This document shows positions 33,066-41,368 of a stretch of DNA of 64,000 nt, in pieces. The stretch's first letter is position 1, and the number at the start of each line of letters is the position of its first letter. The notes under the pieces are model-generated. The model did not search any database and was not told the DNA's origin. It saw nothing but the letters and a program-made list of their open reading frames with translations. This DNA comes from Chitinophagaceae bacterium. GTDB lineage: Bacteria; Bacteroidota; Bacteroidia; Chitinophagales; Chitinophagaceae. A program made the translations under genes and the position numbers. Where the stretch lies: contig JAEUVB010000012.1 of NCBI GenBank assembly GCA_016786845.1, forward strand, positions 62,001 through 126,000. Direction: 5' to 3'.

Positions 33066-33794
33066 TCAGGAAATTTTTAAATAACGATACCTGATCCCAC
33101 TAATCATTCGATACTCAGGCGAACTCGCACCATACAATCCCTTCACATACTCCTTACAGGCAACGGAAATAGCGAGTATCCCATTTGCCTTGTTGTAAAG
33201 CGCTTTGTTACGAGCGATGCGCGCATGAGCCACCGGGGCGATGATGTTACCGATGTTTTTATTCATCTCATCCATCTCCGTCCAAAGGGCCGTAAGATCG
33301 GCCAGACTAATACCCGCTACTTGAGTCGCATAAAGGGGAGTAGAACCTACTAAAGAAATATAGGCCTTCAAATTCTCCGCCCGCATCACATAACTCAAGT
33401 GGCTGTTGCTGATCTGATCGGCATCCGGAAGCCCGTCTGCACCTACCTTCACAGCCTTTGATTTTCCGCGAATCTTGTTGGCCAGACCTTTGGCATCGAG
33501 TTTAAAGGCCTTGTCCAATTTGGTGCTTTTCACGTATCCCAGCGATCGCGTCACCAGTTTACTCAGCCCGTCAAATAACAATTCCCGCTGATTAATCGGA
33601 TCCTTACTCTCTTGCAAGGCAGTAATCACGGTTTCGTGTAGCGCTTTGCCCGCATCATATTGTGCGTTCATATTCGCTATCAATAGGTCGGTATTGTCCG
33701 GTGCATACTCGCCCCCGAATCCAATACAGTGGTCAATTTGCAATTTAAAATTGCTCAGGTTGATCCCATGTCCTGTTTCTGAAATGTTCTTCAT
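33066..33794 (-). CDS. Conserved protein of unknown function (MKNISETGH type)
   Basis: A 242-residue cytoplasmic protein. The opening MKNISETGHGINLSNFKLQIDHCIGFGGEYAP resembles the start of a Bacteroidota-restricted group of hypothetical proteins that I know only by this N-terminal pattern. It is mostly helical and rich in Ala, Lys and Leu, with no catalytic motif. Its ATG lies 69 nt after a perfect 22-bp palindrome and it ends in its own terminator, so it is a single-gene unit. Function unknown. It is not AT-rich like the cassette genes, and I do not count it with them. Confidence 0.75.
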   Translation of the reverse strand: MKNISETGHGINLSNFKLQIDHCIGFGGEYAPDNTDLLIANMNAQYDAGKALHETVITALQESKDPINQRELLFDGLSKLVTRSLGYVKSTKLDKAFKLDAKGLANKIRGKSKAVKVGADGLPDADQISNSHLSYVMRAENLKAYISLVGSTPLYATQVAGISLADLTALWTEMDEMNKNIGNIIAPVAHARIARNKALYNKANGILAISVACKEYVKGLYGASSPEYRMISGIRYRYLKIS

Positions 33795-33863
33795 GTTTTA
33801 ATTTTTTTAGAAGATGAACAAATAATAATATCGAGGGCAAATAAAATTCCCTCCCATTTCATG

Positions 33864-33885
33864 TCACTTGACTTAAGTCAAGTGA
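33864..33885. promoter_or_regulatory. Perfect 22-bp palindrome upstream of the 33066 gene
   Basis: The half site TCACTTGACTT is followed directly by its exact complement, centred on CTTAAG at about 33874. Perfect 11+11 symmetry 70 nt before an ATG is what a dimeric repressor or activator site would look like. No T tract follows, so a terminator is unlikely. Confidence 0.6.
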
Positions 33886-34415
33886 ACGACGGATTAACGA
33901 GATATTAATAAAAAAGATGAATGCCCCCAAGCCCTGTAAGGGCGACATCCAACAACGATGGGTGCAGCCACTACGGAGCTGTCATCCCGGTTGGCTATGA
34001 GGCTTTCCACGCAGTGGAATAAGCCGGAAGCCAGACCGGGATCTCTTGATCTTGAACGTACCTCAATCCACCACCGCACCCAACTAAAAATTAAACACTA
34101 AAAACTAAACACTCCTTCAACACCCCACAGTTCCCGGTCTGTCCCGGCATATAATTCAGTGGAAGGTACAAGACCATCCAAGCCGGACCAACCGGGATGA
34201 CATTCCTTAATATAAATTCCATTCCTTTCGATAGCTCTTCGAGATGCTGAAGCGTACTGCTAAATCTTACGATACTGCCCCTACGGAGCTGTCATCCCGG
34301 TTGACACGGATCCCAACTAAAAACTAAAAACTAAAAACCAAACACTAAAAATTACCCTCCTTTTATCAAAACACAAATCAAATAAATCCCCACGAGCTTT
34401 GCCATCGCATCAAAA
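33886..34415. other. Repeat-rich intergenic region before the GH39-like gene
   Basis: No gene. It contains the first copy of a 42-bp exact repeat (33928-33969), direct copies of a 23-bp word CTACGGAGCTGTCATCCCGG+TTG at 33971 and 34281, an inverted copy CCAACCGGGATGAC at 34188, and two AAACTAAAAACT clusters (34082-34112 and 34315-34353). Confidence 0.7.
33928..33969. repeat. Dispersed 42-bp repeat, copy 1
   Basis: Identical over 42 bp to 36345-36386. It has the CAAGCCCTGTAAGGGC palindrome and GATGGGTGCAGCC, the same two parts as the 72-bp tandem units at 16101. Confidence 0.85.
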
Positions 34416-36110
34416 TCATTTCGATACGACTATTTTATGCTTTTCTACCGTTCCGTTTTCATTTAAAATCATTAATGCATATACCCCATCCGGCACATGA
34501 CTTATATCCATCTCAGGATTGTCTTTTTGAACAAACAGAATTTGCCCGTAAACATTAATCAAGGTGAGTGTAAAATGCTTATCCCCGGTTCTCAGATAAA
34601 CTTTTTGATCGGCCGGATTGGGGTAGACATCATGCTTGTCGGAGCTAATCAATTGTTCCATGGCATTGGGTACATTTTTCCGGAAGGTAATCAGATAAAC
34701 GGACGCATCCGCCACGTTAGAAAGATTCAATGTCATTGTGCTATTTCCGGCCTGGGAGCTCGTGGAAGTTTGATAGCCGGCCGATGTAACAGACTCCGTT
34801 CGTATGGATATATTATCCGTGTTCGACCAGGGCAGGTTTTGTAAGCTCAACTGGAGATTGTTGTATATCGATTCGTGATTCGAAACAAGCACTTTAACGA
34901 TAGTTCCTGCGCTATTCTTGCCGGACAATATCATCAAATTATTCAAAGAATCGTTGACATTGGTAGCATTAAATTCAGATCCCGGAGATTGTATATACAC
35001 CGGCGTAGTATCATTTAATGCATTAAAAAACTGATACGCATACCCGTTCAATGTCAAATGGGAATTGGTACCGGAATCAGAATAACACAATGGATTTAAA
35101 TCGACGCCTCGATACCAAATCAATTTACTCAAACGGGTATTGGCAACCGAAATCAACTCCGAGGCCAGATAAGAGCAACCCTTTGCCGTATTGTCGTAAC
35201 CCGGCGTATTGATATTGGTTTCCGAAACAATCAGTTCGGTATTGCTAAACCCATATTGATTCAGATAATTCGACAATGTGTCCGTCAATATTCTAAGGTT
35301 ATACGGATTGGGCCTGTCATACATATGAAATGAATAAAAATCCAATGGGGCCGTATTCGTTTGACAATAGCTCAAAAAGTCCGTAACATACTTTGGATTG
35401 ATCGTAAAGTGAATGCCGCCATTATAGAATGAATTTTTGGCCGCGGCAGGCCCACCAACTTTTAATTGAGGATTAAACGACTTTAACGAATCTGCACATT
35501 GCTTATACATTCTGTAATAGGCCATGGCAGAATCTACTGTCCACGATGCCTGATTATTGGGTTCGTTCCAGATTTCCCAATACGGAATTTGGTAGTTATA
35601 CCCGCTGTCCCAACCTCCGGTATAATGCATGGCCGTTCGCTTGGCGATACCGGCAAATGTGTGAAAGTTCACCCCATCCACATCCTTGGGCATGGGTGAG
35701 GCGGGAGAAACGCCTCCTCCGGGAAAGCTGATGCCAACACGAAAATAGGGTTCAAAACCACTGTTGACGATTTCATCTATTTGAGCATCCGTCATGGTCC
35801 AATTGTATCCTGACGGAAGGTGAGATTGAAAAGCGTAATTAAATGTTTGTGTAAAGTAATTAAAGAAATTCGTGTAAGACCAATAGTCGCACGGACCATG
35901 ATAGTCATGCGTGCGGATGATTCGATTACCAATTTGATTGAGACAATTTTTGGTGGTGCCCGCTACCACACTATTCGGACCGGTATTGACACCCGTCATG
36001 TTCTTCCCGCTTCCACTGACCACATTGTAATCGACAAGGATGGTTTTCGTTTGGGATTTAGTAATGAAGAAGATAAAAATGGTTGATAAGATTAAAAGGC
36101 CTTTTTTCAT
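34416..36110 (-). CDS. Secreted GH39-like glycoside hydrolase with a T9SS C-terminal domain
   Basis: A 564-residue exported enzyme that probably hydrolyses xylosides or a related polysaccharide. After the signal peptide (ending FITKSQ) a clan-A TIM barrel is indicated by the general acid in PYWEIWNEPNN (Glu 183) and the nucleophile in LIVSETNINTPG (Glu 297), the spacing of GH39-type enzymes. YSFHMYDRPNPY lies between them. A beta-sandwich follows (about 380-480), then a T9SS type A signal VYPNPADQKVYL...GVYALMILNENG. Its relation to GH39 is by pattern; GH30 or another clan-A family cannot be excluded. Single gene with repeats on both sides. Confidence 0.85.
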   Translation of the reverse strand: MKKGLLILSTIFIFFITKSQTKTILVDYNVVSGSGKNMTGVNTGPNSVVAGTTKNCLNQIGNRIIRTHDYHGPCDYWSYTNFFNYFTQTFNYAFQSHLPSGYNWTMTDAQIDEIVNSGFEPYFRVGISFPGGGVSPASPMPKDVDGVNFHTFAGIAKRTAMHYTGGWDSGYNYQIPYWEIWNEPNNQASWTVDSAMAYYRMYKQCADSLKSFNPQLKVGGPAAAKNSFYNGGIHFTINPKYVTDFLSYCQTNTAPLDFYSFHMYDRPNPYNLRILTDTLSNYLNQYGFSNTELIVSETNINTPGYDNTAKGCSYLASELISVANTRLSKLIWYRGVDLNPLCYSDSGTNSHLTLNGYAYQFFNALNDTTPVYIQSPGSEFNATNVNDSLNNLMILSGKNSAGTIVKVLVSNHESIYNNLQLSLQNLPWSNTDNISIRTESVTSAGYQTSTSSQAGNSTMTLNLSNVADASVYLITFRKNVPNAMEQLISSDKHDVYPNPADQKVYLRTGDKHFTLTLINVYGQILFVQKDNPEMDISHVPDGVYALMILNENGTVEKHKIVVSK

Positions 36111-36344
36111 ATGTTGGTTTTATTTCGTTATCGCTTTTATAAACAGTATAGAATATGTACGAGTCCCTTTTTAGCAAGTTAATGCGACTCAAGATGAAAT
36201 ATTTTTTTTCGATTCTTGGGCACACCAGACTATCGCACTTTCTTCTCGGACATACACCAAGTGGAAAAGTTTAATAGGAAGGTTAATAATCTCCTAACTG
36301 AATCCGTAAATCGCCCCATTCATCTTTCCTCAATTCGTATCGCC

Positions 36345-36386
36345 CAAGCCCTGTAAGGGCGACATCCAACAACGATGGGTGCAGCC
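36345..36386. repeat. Dispersed 42-bp repeat, copy 2
   Basis: Exact copy of 33928-33969. Here it continues with CATCG, which completes the inverted repeat GATGGGTGCAGCCCATC. Confidence 0.85.
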
Positions 36387-36486
36387 CATCGTAAGCAACC
36401 AAACAAACAACTCTCCGCCCCAACTAAACTAAAAACTAAACACTAAAAACTACCGACTCTCCTCCACATCAAATATCCGAATCCCT

Positions 36487-36494
36487 TACATTTG
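36487..36494 (+). promoter_or_regulatory. -7 box 5 nt upstream of pcrA
   Basis: TACATTTG matches TAnnTTTG, leaving CGCCT before the ATG at 36500, so transcription would start at or beside the start codon. Confidence 0.6.
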
Positions 36495-36499
36495 CGCCT

Positions 36500-38761
36500 A
36501 TGCAAGATTATTTAGTCCCCCTCAATGAACAACAGCGTGAAGCGGTCCTCTATACCGAAGGCCCACTGATGATCGTGGCAGGAGCGGGATCGGGCAAAAC
36601 CAAGGTGCTCACCACCCGCATCGCCCACCTCCTTCATTTGGGTGTCGATTCGTTCCGCATCCTCGCCCTCACCTTTACCAATAAGGCCGCCCGCGAAATG
36701 AAGGAGCGTATCGAACATATGCTCGGCAATCAGGAGGCCCGCAACCTCTATATCGGTACCTTTCACTCGGTCTTCTCCCGCATCCTTCGCGTGGAAGCCG
36801 AACGCATGGGCTACCCCGCCAACTTCACCATCTACGATACCGAAGATGCCAAGAGCGTCCTCCGTACCATCATCAAGGATATGAACCTCGATGAGAAACA
36901 TTATAAACCGGCATACGTCTACAACCGCATATCCGCGGCAAAAAACAATCTCTTCACGTACAAAGAATACCGCGCCGATTTCTCCATCCAACAAGAAGAT
37001 GCCCGCAGCAATCGTCCCCTCATCGCCGATATCTTTGAAGCGTATTCGAAAAAATGTTTCCGTAACGGTGCCATGGACTTCGATGATCTGCTGGTGAATA
37101 TGTATATCGTCCTCACCAATTTCCCCGATGTCCTGGCGAAGTACCAACACAAGTTTCGATATGTAATGATCGACGAGTATCAGGATACCAACCTCGCGCA
37201 ATACCACATCATTAAACTCCTCGGCGCACTCAACGAAAACATCTGTGTGGTCGGCGACGATGCCCAAAGTATCTACTCTTTCCGCGGCGCCAGCATGGAA
37301 AACATTTTTCAGTTCCAGAAAGATTATGATGAAGTGAAAGTGATCAAGCTCGAACAAAACTATCGCAGCACACGCACCATACTCGAGGCCGCCAACAATA
37401 TCATCAACCACAATCAAAACCAGATCAAAAAAGAATTGTGGACGGATAAGGAGCATGGCGAAAAAATTAAACTCGTCTGCACCTTCACCGATAATGATGA
37501 AGGGAAATTTGTATCGGATGCTATTCTGGAAAACAAACTTCGTCACCATTACAACAACCGCGACTTCGCCATACTCTATCGCACCAATGCACAGAGCCGC
37601 AGCTTTGAGGAATCGCTGCGCCGTTCGGGCATTGCCTATCGCATCTATGGCGGACAATCATTCTACCAACGCAAAGAAATCAAGGATTACATCGCCTACC
37701 TGCGCACCCTCGCCAATCCGCGCGATGAGGAAGCCCTGCGCCGTATCATCAACTATCCGGCCCGGGGTATCGGCACCACCACCTTGAATAAAATATCGCT
37801 GCACGCCCAGGAAAACGACAAGACCTTTTGGGAATGTCTGGAGATCGCACATGAACTCGGATTCAAAGGCGCTACCCTCACCGCCTTGCAAGATTTCGTG
37901 ATGATGATTCGCAACTTCCAAGCCATGACCGAAAAGAAGAATGCTTATGAAGTAGCCTTCGAAATCGGAAAGGCCAGTGGCTTGGTTCGCGAACTGCATG
38001 CCGACAAAACACCGGAAGGAATCGGCCGTTATGAAAATATTCAGGAGTTACTGAACTCCATTAAAGAATATACCGAAACTCCAACGGAAGACGGAGAATT
38101 ATTGGAACTGAGTCTGGGTTCTTACCTGCAACAAATCACCTTGCTCACCGATGCGGATGAAAACAAAGACGAAGATCAGAATGTAGTGAAACTCATGACC
38201 GTCCATGCTTCAAAAGGATTGGAATTCCCCTGCGTGTTTGTGGTGGGTATGGAAGAAAATATTTTCCCCAGCAGCATGAGTCTGTATGACCGTGAGGACC
38301 TTGAAGAAGAACGCCGTTTGTTTTATGTAGCCGTTACAAGAGCCAAAGAAAAAGTTTGGGTCAGCTTCGCCAATAACCGCTATCGGTTTGGCAGCCTGAT
38401 ACAGAATGATCCGAGTCGTTTCATCGATGAACTCCCACTGGCTTTAGTCGATAACAGCATGGCGCAAAAACCTAAATCGAAAACGGTCTTCACGAAATCG
38501 AACAATGAACCTGCCGCCTTACAACAAAAGAAAATTCCGACTTCATCTACCAACACCACCCATGTCCCCAGCGCCGACTTCAAAGCCGACGAACCTTCAC
38601 GGATGGAACAAGGCATGAAGGTGGAACATCAGCGTTTCGGATTCGGCAATATCCTCACCCTCGAAGGACCTATGGCGAATAAAGTTGCCACCATAGATTT
38701 CGGTACCATGGGACAAAAAAAGATCATGCTCAACTATGCCAAACTGCGCATTGTTGAATGA
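36500..38761 (+). CDS. pcrA: UvrD/PcrA-type 3'-5' DNA helicase
   Basis: A 753-residue superfamily 1A helicase used in nucleotide excision repair and in removing RecA or stalled polymerases. Motif I is GAGSGKT (28-34), motif II DEYQDT (225-230), then VGDDAQSIYSFRGA (III), LEQNYRS (IV), VKLMTVHASKGLEFP (V) and EERRLFYVAVTRAKE (VI). The C-terminal domain MKVEHQRFGFGNILTLEG...KKIMLNYAKLRIVE resembles the Tudor-like RNA-polymerase-binding module of PcrA/UvrD. It is probably co-transcribed with recX and an omega-amidase gene. Confidence 0.96.
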   Translation: MQDYLVPLNEQQREAVLYTEGPLMIVAGAGSGKTKVLTTRIAHLLHLGVDSFRILALTFTNKAAREMKERIEHMLGNQEARNLYIGTFHSVFSRILRVEAERMGYPANFTIYDTEDAKSVLRTIIKDMNLDEKHYKPAYVYNRISAAKNNLFTYKEYRADFSIQQEDARSNRPLIADIFEAYSKKCFRNGAMDFDDLLVNMYIVLTNFPDVLAKYQHKFRYVMIDEYQDTNLAQYHIIKLLGALNENICVVGDDAQSIYSFRGASMENIFQFQKDYDEVKVIKLEQNYRSTRTILEAANNIINHNQNQIKKELWTDKEHGEKIKLVCTFTDNDEGKFVSDAILENKLRHHYNNRDFAILYRTNAQSRSFEESLRRSGIAYRIYGGQSFYQRKEIKDYIAYLRTLANPRDEEALRRIINYPARGIGTTTLNKISLHAQENDKTFWECLEIAHELGFKGATLTALQDFVMMIRNFQAMTEKKNAYEVAFEIGKASGLVRELHADKTPEGIGRYENIQELLNSIKEYTETPTEDGELLELSLGSYLQQITLLTDADENKDEDQNVVKLMTVHASKGLEFPCVFVVGMEENIFPSSMSLYDREDLEEERRLFYVAVTRAKEKVWVSFANNRYRFGSLIQNDPSRFIDELPLALVDNSMAQKPKSKTVFTKSNNEPAALQQKKIPTSSTNTTHVPSADFKADEPSRMEQGMKVEHQRFGFGNILTLEGPMANKVATIDFGTMGQKKIMLNYAKLRIVE

Positions 38762-38769
38762 TGTGGAAT

Positions 38770-38801
38770 CATTCAACATTAAGCATTCAACATTAAGCAT
38801 T
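38770..38801. repeat. CATTCAACATTAAG low-complexity spacer
   Basis: Two tandem copies of ATTCAACATTAAGC between pcrA and recX. Similar strings occur at 25049-25072 and 27584-27615. No function is evident. Confidence 0.5.
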
Positions 38802-38803
38802 GT

Positions 38804-39253
38804 ATGAACTCTGCGTTAGAAAAAATAAAACATTATTGCGCCTATCAGGAACGGAGTCACAAAGAAGTGAGAAGCAAGTTACTGTCACTCGAGGTGTATG
38901 GACTGGAACTTGAAAACATGATGACCACCCTCATTGAAGAAAATTACCTCAATGAAGAACGTTATGCCAGAGCCATGGTACGCGGAAAATTTTACTACAA
39001 GCAATGGGGGCGAAATAAAATACTGCAAACCTTAAAGTATCAGGAAGTATCGACCTATTGCATACAGCAAGGCATGAAGGAAATCGACGAATCCGATTAT
39101 CGCGATACCATAAACAAGCTGGCCGAAAAGAAAATGAGTGAACTGAAATCGGAGAAGAATAAATTCACGAAAATGACCAAGCTCCGAAATTATTTGTTGC
39201 AGAAAGGCTATGAACCGGAATATATTTACGAACTATTCAAAATGGATTCCTAA
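38804..39253 (+). CDS. recX: Regulatory protein RecX
   Basis: A 149-residue modulator that binds RecA filaments and limits recombination. Three tandem three-helix units are recognisable: ALEKIKHYCAYQERSHKEVRSKL, LNEERYARAMVRGKFYYKQWGRNKI and the C-terminal KMTKLRNYLLQKGYEPEYIYEL. Length is usual. recA is not in the window; here recX follows pcrA by 42 nt. Confidence 0.93.
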   Translation: MNSALEKIKHYCAYQERSHKEVRSKLLSLEVYGLELENMMTTLIEENYLNEERYARAMVRGKFYYKQWGRNKILQTLKYQEVSTYCIQQGMKEIDESDYRDTINKLAEKKMSELKSEKNKFTKMTKLRNYLLQKGYEPEYIYELFKMDS

Positions 39254-39265
39254 TTTAGAGTTCCC

Positions 39266-40042
39266 ATGTCTACACTGAGTTTCACCCTTGTACAAACTGC
39301 CCTTCATTGGGAAGATGCTGCGGCCAACCGCAAGATGTTTGAAGAAAAATTGAATCAGTTATCACCAACGGAAATCGTCGTTCTACCTGAAACATTTAGT
39401 ACCGGTTTCAGCATGAACCCTTCCACCCTGGCTGAGACCATGCAGGGCGAAACCGTTCAGTGGATGAAAAGCATGGCCGAAAAACATAAGATCATTCTCA
39501 CAGGCAGTCTCATCATAAAAGAAAATGAACATTACCACAATCGCCTGATTTGGATGTTGCCCAATGGGCAATGCGGCCACTACGACAAACGACATTTGTT
39601 TTCCTATGCCGGAGAAGATGTGGCATTCACACCCGGAGAAAAACGTCTCATCACTCAAGTCAAAGGCTGGAAGATCTGTACCCTCATTTGTTACGACCTC
39701 AGATTTCCGGTCTGGAGCCGGCAGCATACCGATGGTGAATATGATGTACTCCTCTATATGGCCAATTGGCCCGAGCGTCGCATTGCTGCCTGGAATAGTT
39801 TATTGAGAGCACGGGCCATCGAAAATCAATGTTATGTGGTGGCCGTCAACCGCATCGGAGAAGATGGCAATGGCCATCAGTATCCGGGCGATAGTTGTGT
39901 AATCGACCCTATGGGTGAAATCATCTATCAAAACCGTGGCGGCGAAGACATGAAAACCATTTCGCTGAACAAAGAAGAACTCATCAAGGTCAGAACGCAA
40001 TTTCCTTTCCAGAAGGATAAGGATGATTTTATGATTTTGTAA
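39266..40042 (+). CDS. Carbon-nitrogen hydrolase, omega-amidase type (Nit2/YafV-like)
   Basis: A 258-residue cytoplasmic amidase likely to hydrolyse 2-oxoglutaramate or 2-oxosuccinamate, cleaning up transaminase by-products. The nitrilase triad is Glu 42 (VLPETFSTGFSM), Lys 108 (YDKRHLFSYAGED) and Cys 142 (LICYDLRFPVWSR); the sequence after Cys (YDLRFPVW) is characteristic of omega-amidases. Length is normal. It starts 12 nt after recX. Confidence 0.92.
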   Translation: MSTLSFTLVQTALHWEDAAANRKMFEEKLNQLSPTEIVVLPETFSTGFSMNPSTLAETMQGETVQWMKSMAEKHKIILTGSLIIKENEHYHNRLIWMLPNGQCGHYDKRHLFSYAGEDVAFTPGEKRLITQVKGWKICTLICYDLRFPVWSRQHTDGEYDVLLYMANWPERRIAAWNSLLRARAIENQCYVVAVNRIGEDGNGHQYPGDSCVIDPMGEIIYQNRGGEDMKTISLNKEELIKVRTQFPFQKDKDDFMIL

Positions 40043-40082
40043 TCCTGTATTTTGAATGTCCCTATTTGACAGTTCAGTCGAA

Positions 40083-40192
40083 CAATAACGTGAGCGTGAG
40101 GGATAGTAACGGAAAGCCCGCAGAGACGACGCAGGAGGAGCGAGGACTTGCAGTGGATAGCCCGACCCCGTACATACGGGGACACGCCCATA
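40083..40192 (+). repeat. Dispersed intergenic element, copy B
   Basis: Contains GAGGACTTGCAG, GGATAGCCCGACCCCG, a CCCCG/CGGGG hairpin (40165-40180) and GGACACGCCCA, as in copy A at 23356. Confidence 0.65.
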
Positions 40193-40241
40193 AGACTTTA
40201 AAAAAGAGGGGTAAAGAAAAGAATTAAGAAACAGCGAAGTA

Positions 40242-41105
40242 TTAGTAGCTGCTGAAAACGCGACGAGGACATCTTGTTTTCTTGTACGGCATGATATTAC
40301 CGAAAGAATCGAAGTAGATGGCCACATTGATCCCTGCGAACCAATACCAATCTTTCTTCATGTTGTCGCCGCGTACAAATTTGTCATTCGGATAGTTGCC
40401 ATCCCAATGTCCAAGTTCATCAGTACGATATGAAAGATCGACACTTTGCTTGCCTTTGTAACGGAACAAAGTATCCATATTCACGTAAGTCTGACTCACA
40501 TCATCCAAATAATCTGTAGCCGTATAACGGAAACCGATTTCGCTGCTCACGAGAACTTTCTTACCAATCAGCACTTTCAGACCGGCACCTAATGGCACAC
40601 CGACATTCACCAAGCTATAGATTTTACGATCAGGATATTGGCGAAGGCCCTGTCCTTCCGTACTTAAAGGACGAAGGTAGATTTTTTGGTCATCGGTGCC
40701 TATGGTATAAGGATTGTAGTAGAAAACGGATAAACCGACAAAAGCGTAAGGAGAAAACTTAAATTCATCAAAATCAACCGGCAACATATTGAGTTCCAAA
40801 GCACCGTGAACTTCAAACAGATTGGTCTGGAAATTCAGGTTACGATTTTTTACGGCCGGAGATTCAGAAGTGCTGTCTGCACCGTATAAACTGGCATAAG
40901 TGGCACCGAAACGGAAACCAATAGCCGGATGAACGAAATATTTGTAAGTGAGTCCACCCGCAGCGCGATAGCCTTCCTTCGGAAATAAACGCTCCTGCAA
41001 ATCGCCATAATAACTCGAAGTACCTCCAAAAATACCCACTTCATGGTGTTTTTGTGCTTGTACCATCATCGGCAATAATAGAATTAGTATAAGTCTCCTC
41101 AACAT
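40242..41105 (-). CDS. DUF6089/PorG-like outer-membrane beta-barrel protein
   Basis: A 287-residue outer-membrane protein of the DUF6089 type, to which PorG of the type IX secretion system appears related. After the signal peptide (ending MMVQAQ) the conserved start HHEVGIFGGTSSYYGDLQ and LTYKYFVHPAIGFRFGATYASLYG are visible, then alternating beta strands, and a C-terminal barrel stretch around DWYWFAGINVAIYF. It could be PorG itself or a paralogue; the genes usually beside porG are missing. Other T9SS parts and clients in the window support a secretion role, but that is inference. Confidence 0.75.
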   Translation of the reverse strand: MLRRLILILLLPMMVQAQKHHEVGIFGGTSSYYGDLQERLFPKEGYRAAGGLTYKYFVHPAIGFRFGATYASLYGADSTSESPAVKNRNLNFQTNLFEVHGALELNMLPVDFDEFKFSPYAFVGLSVFYYNPYTIGTDDQKIYLRPLSTEGQGLRQYPDRKIYSLVNVGVPLGAGLKVLIGKKVLVSSEIGFRYTATDYLDDVSQTYVNMDTLFRYKGKQSVDLSYRTDELGHWDGNYPNDKFVRGDNMKKDWYWFAGINVAIYFDSFGNIMPYKKTRCPRRVFSSY

Positions 41106-41368
41106 AGCGTCGGTTTAGATAAAAAAGTAAGCGTAATATTACAATGTATTTAGCAAATAACATAATATTAGATAAAATACTTATTTATTTCGACAAACAC
41201 CTGCCGCAGGGCTCCTCCGGGCGGCAGAAAAGCCGCATGGCGCTGAGGTCTTGAGAAGCTTAAAATTTGCGGCCATGGCCGTCAGACAGGGTAGTAAAAT
41301 CAGATACCCGGAGAAATTTTCAATAATCATCTTTCAGTGAAGTAATATTGACCCTGAATTCTATCCCC

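Larger units (their letters stand above)
36111..36499. other. 389-bp gap between divergent genes, repeats and the pcrA promoter
   Basis: No gene. It holds copy 2 of the 42-bp repeat and an AAACTAAAAACT cluster (36421-36452), ending in the pcrA promoter. The first 200 bp show nothing recognisable apart from the expected promoter of the GH39-like gene. Confidence 0.6.

Noticed and set aside
33066..33794. Fourth cassette of the integron-like array
   Set aside because: It lacks core sites and a palindrome, has its own terminator and ordinary base composition.
36512..37657. 381-codon minus-strand frame inside pcrA
   Set aside because: Antisense shadow of a conserved helicase; the residue content (Asp, Val, Phe) is that of a reversed frame.
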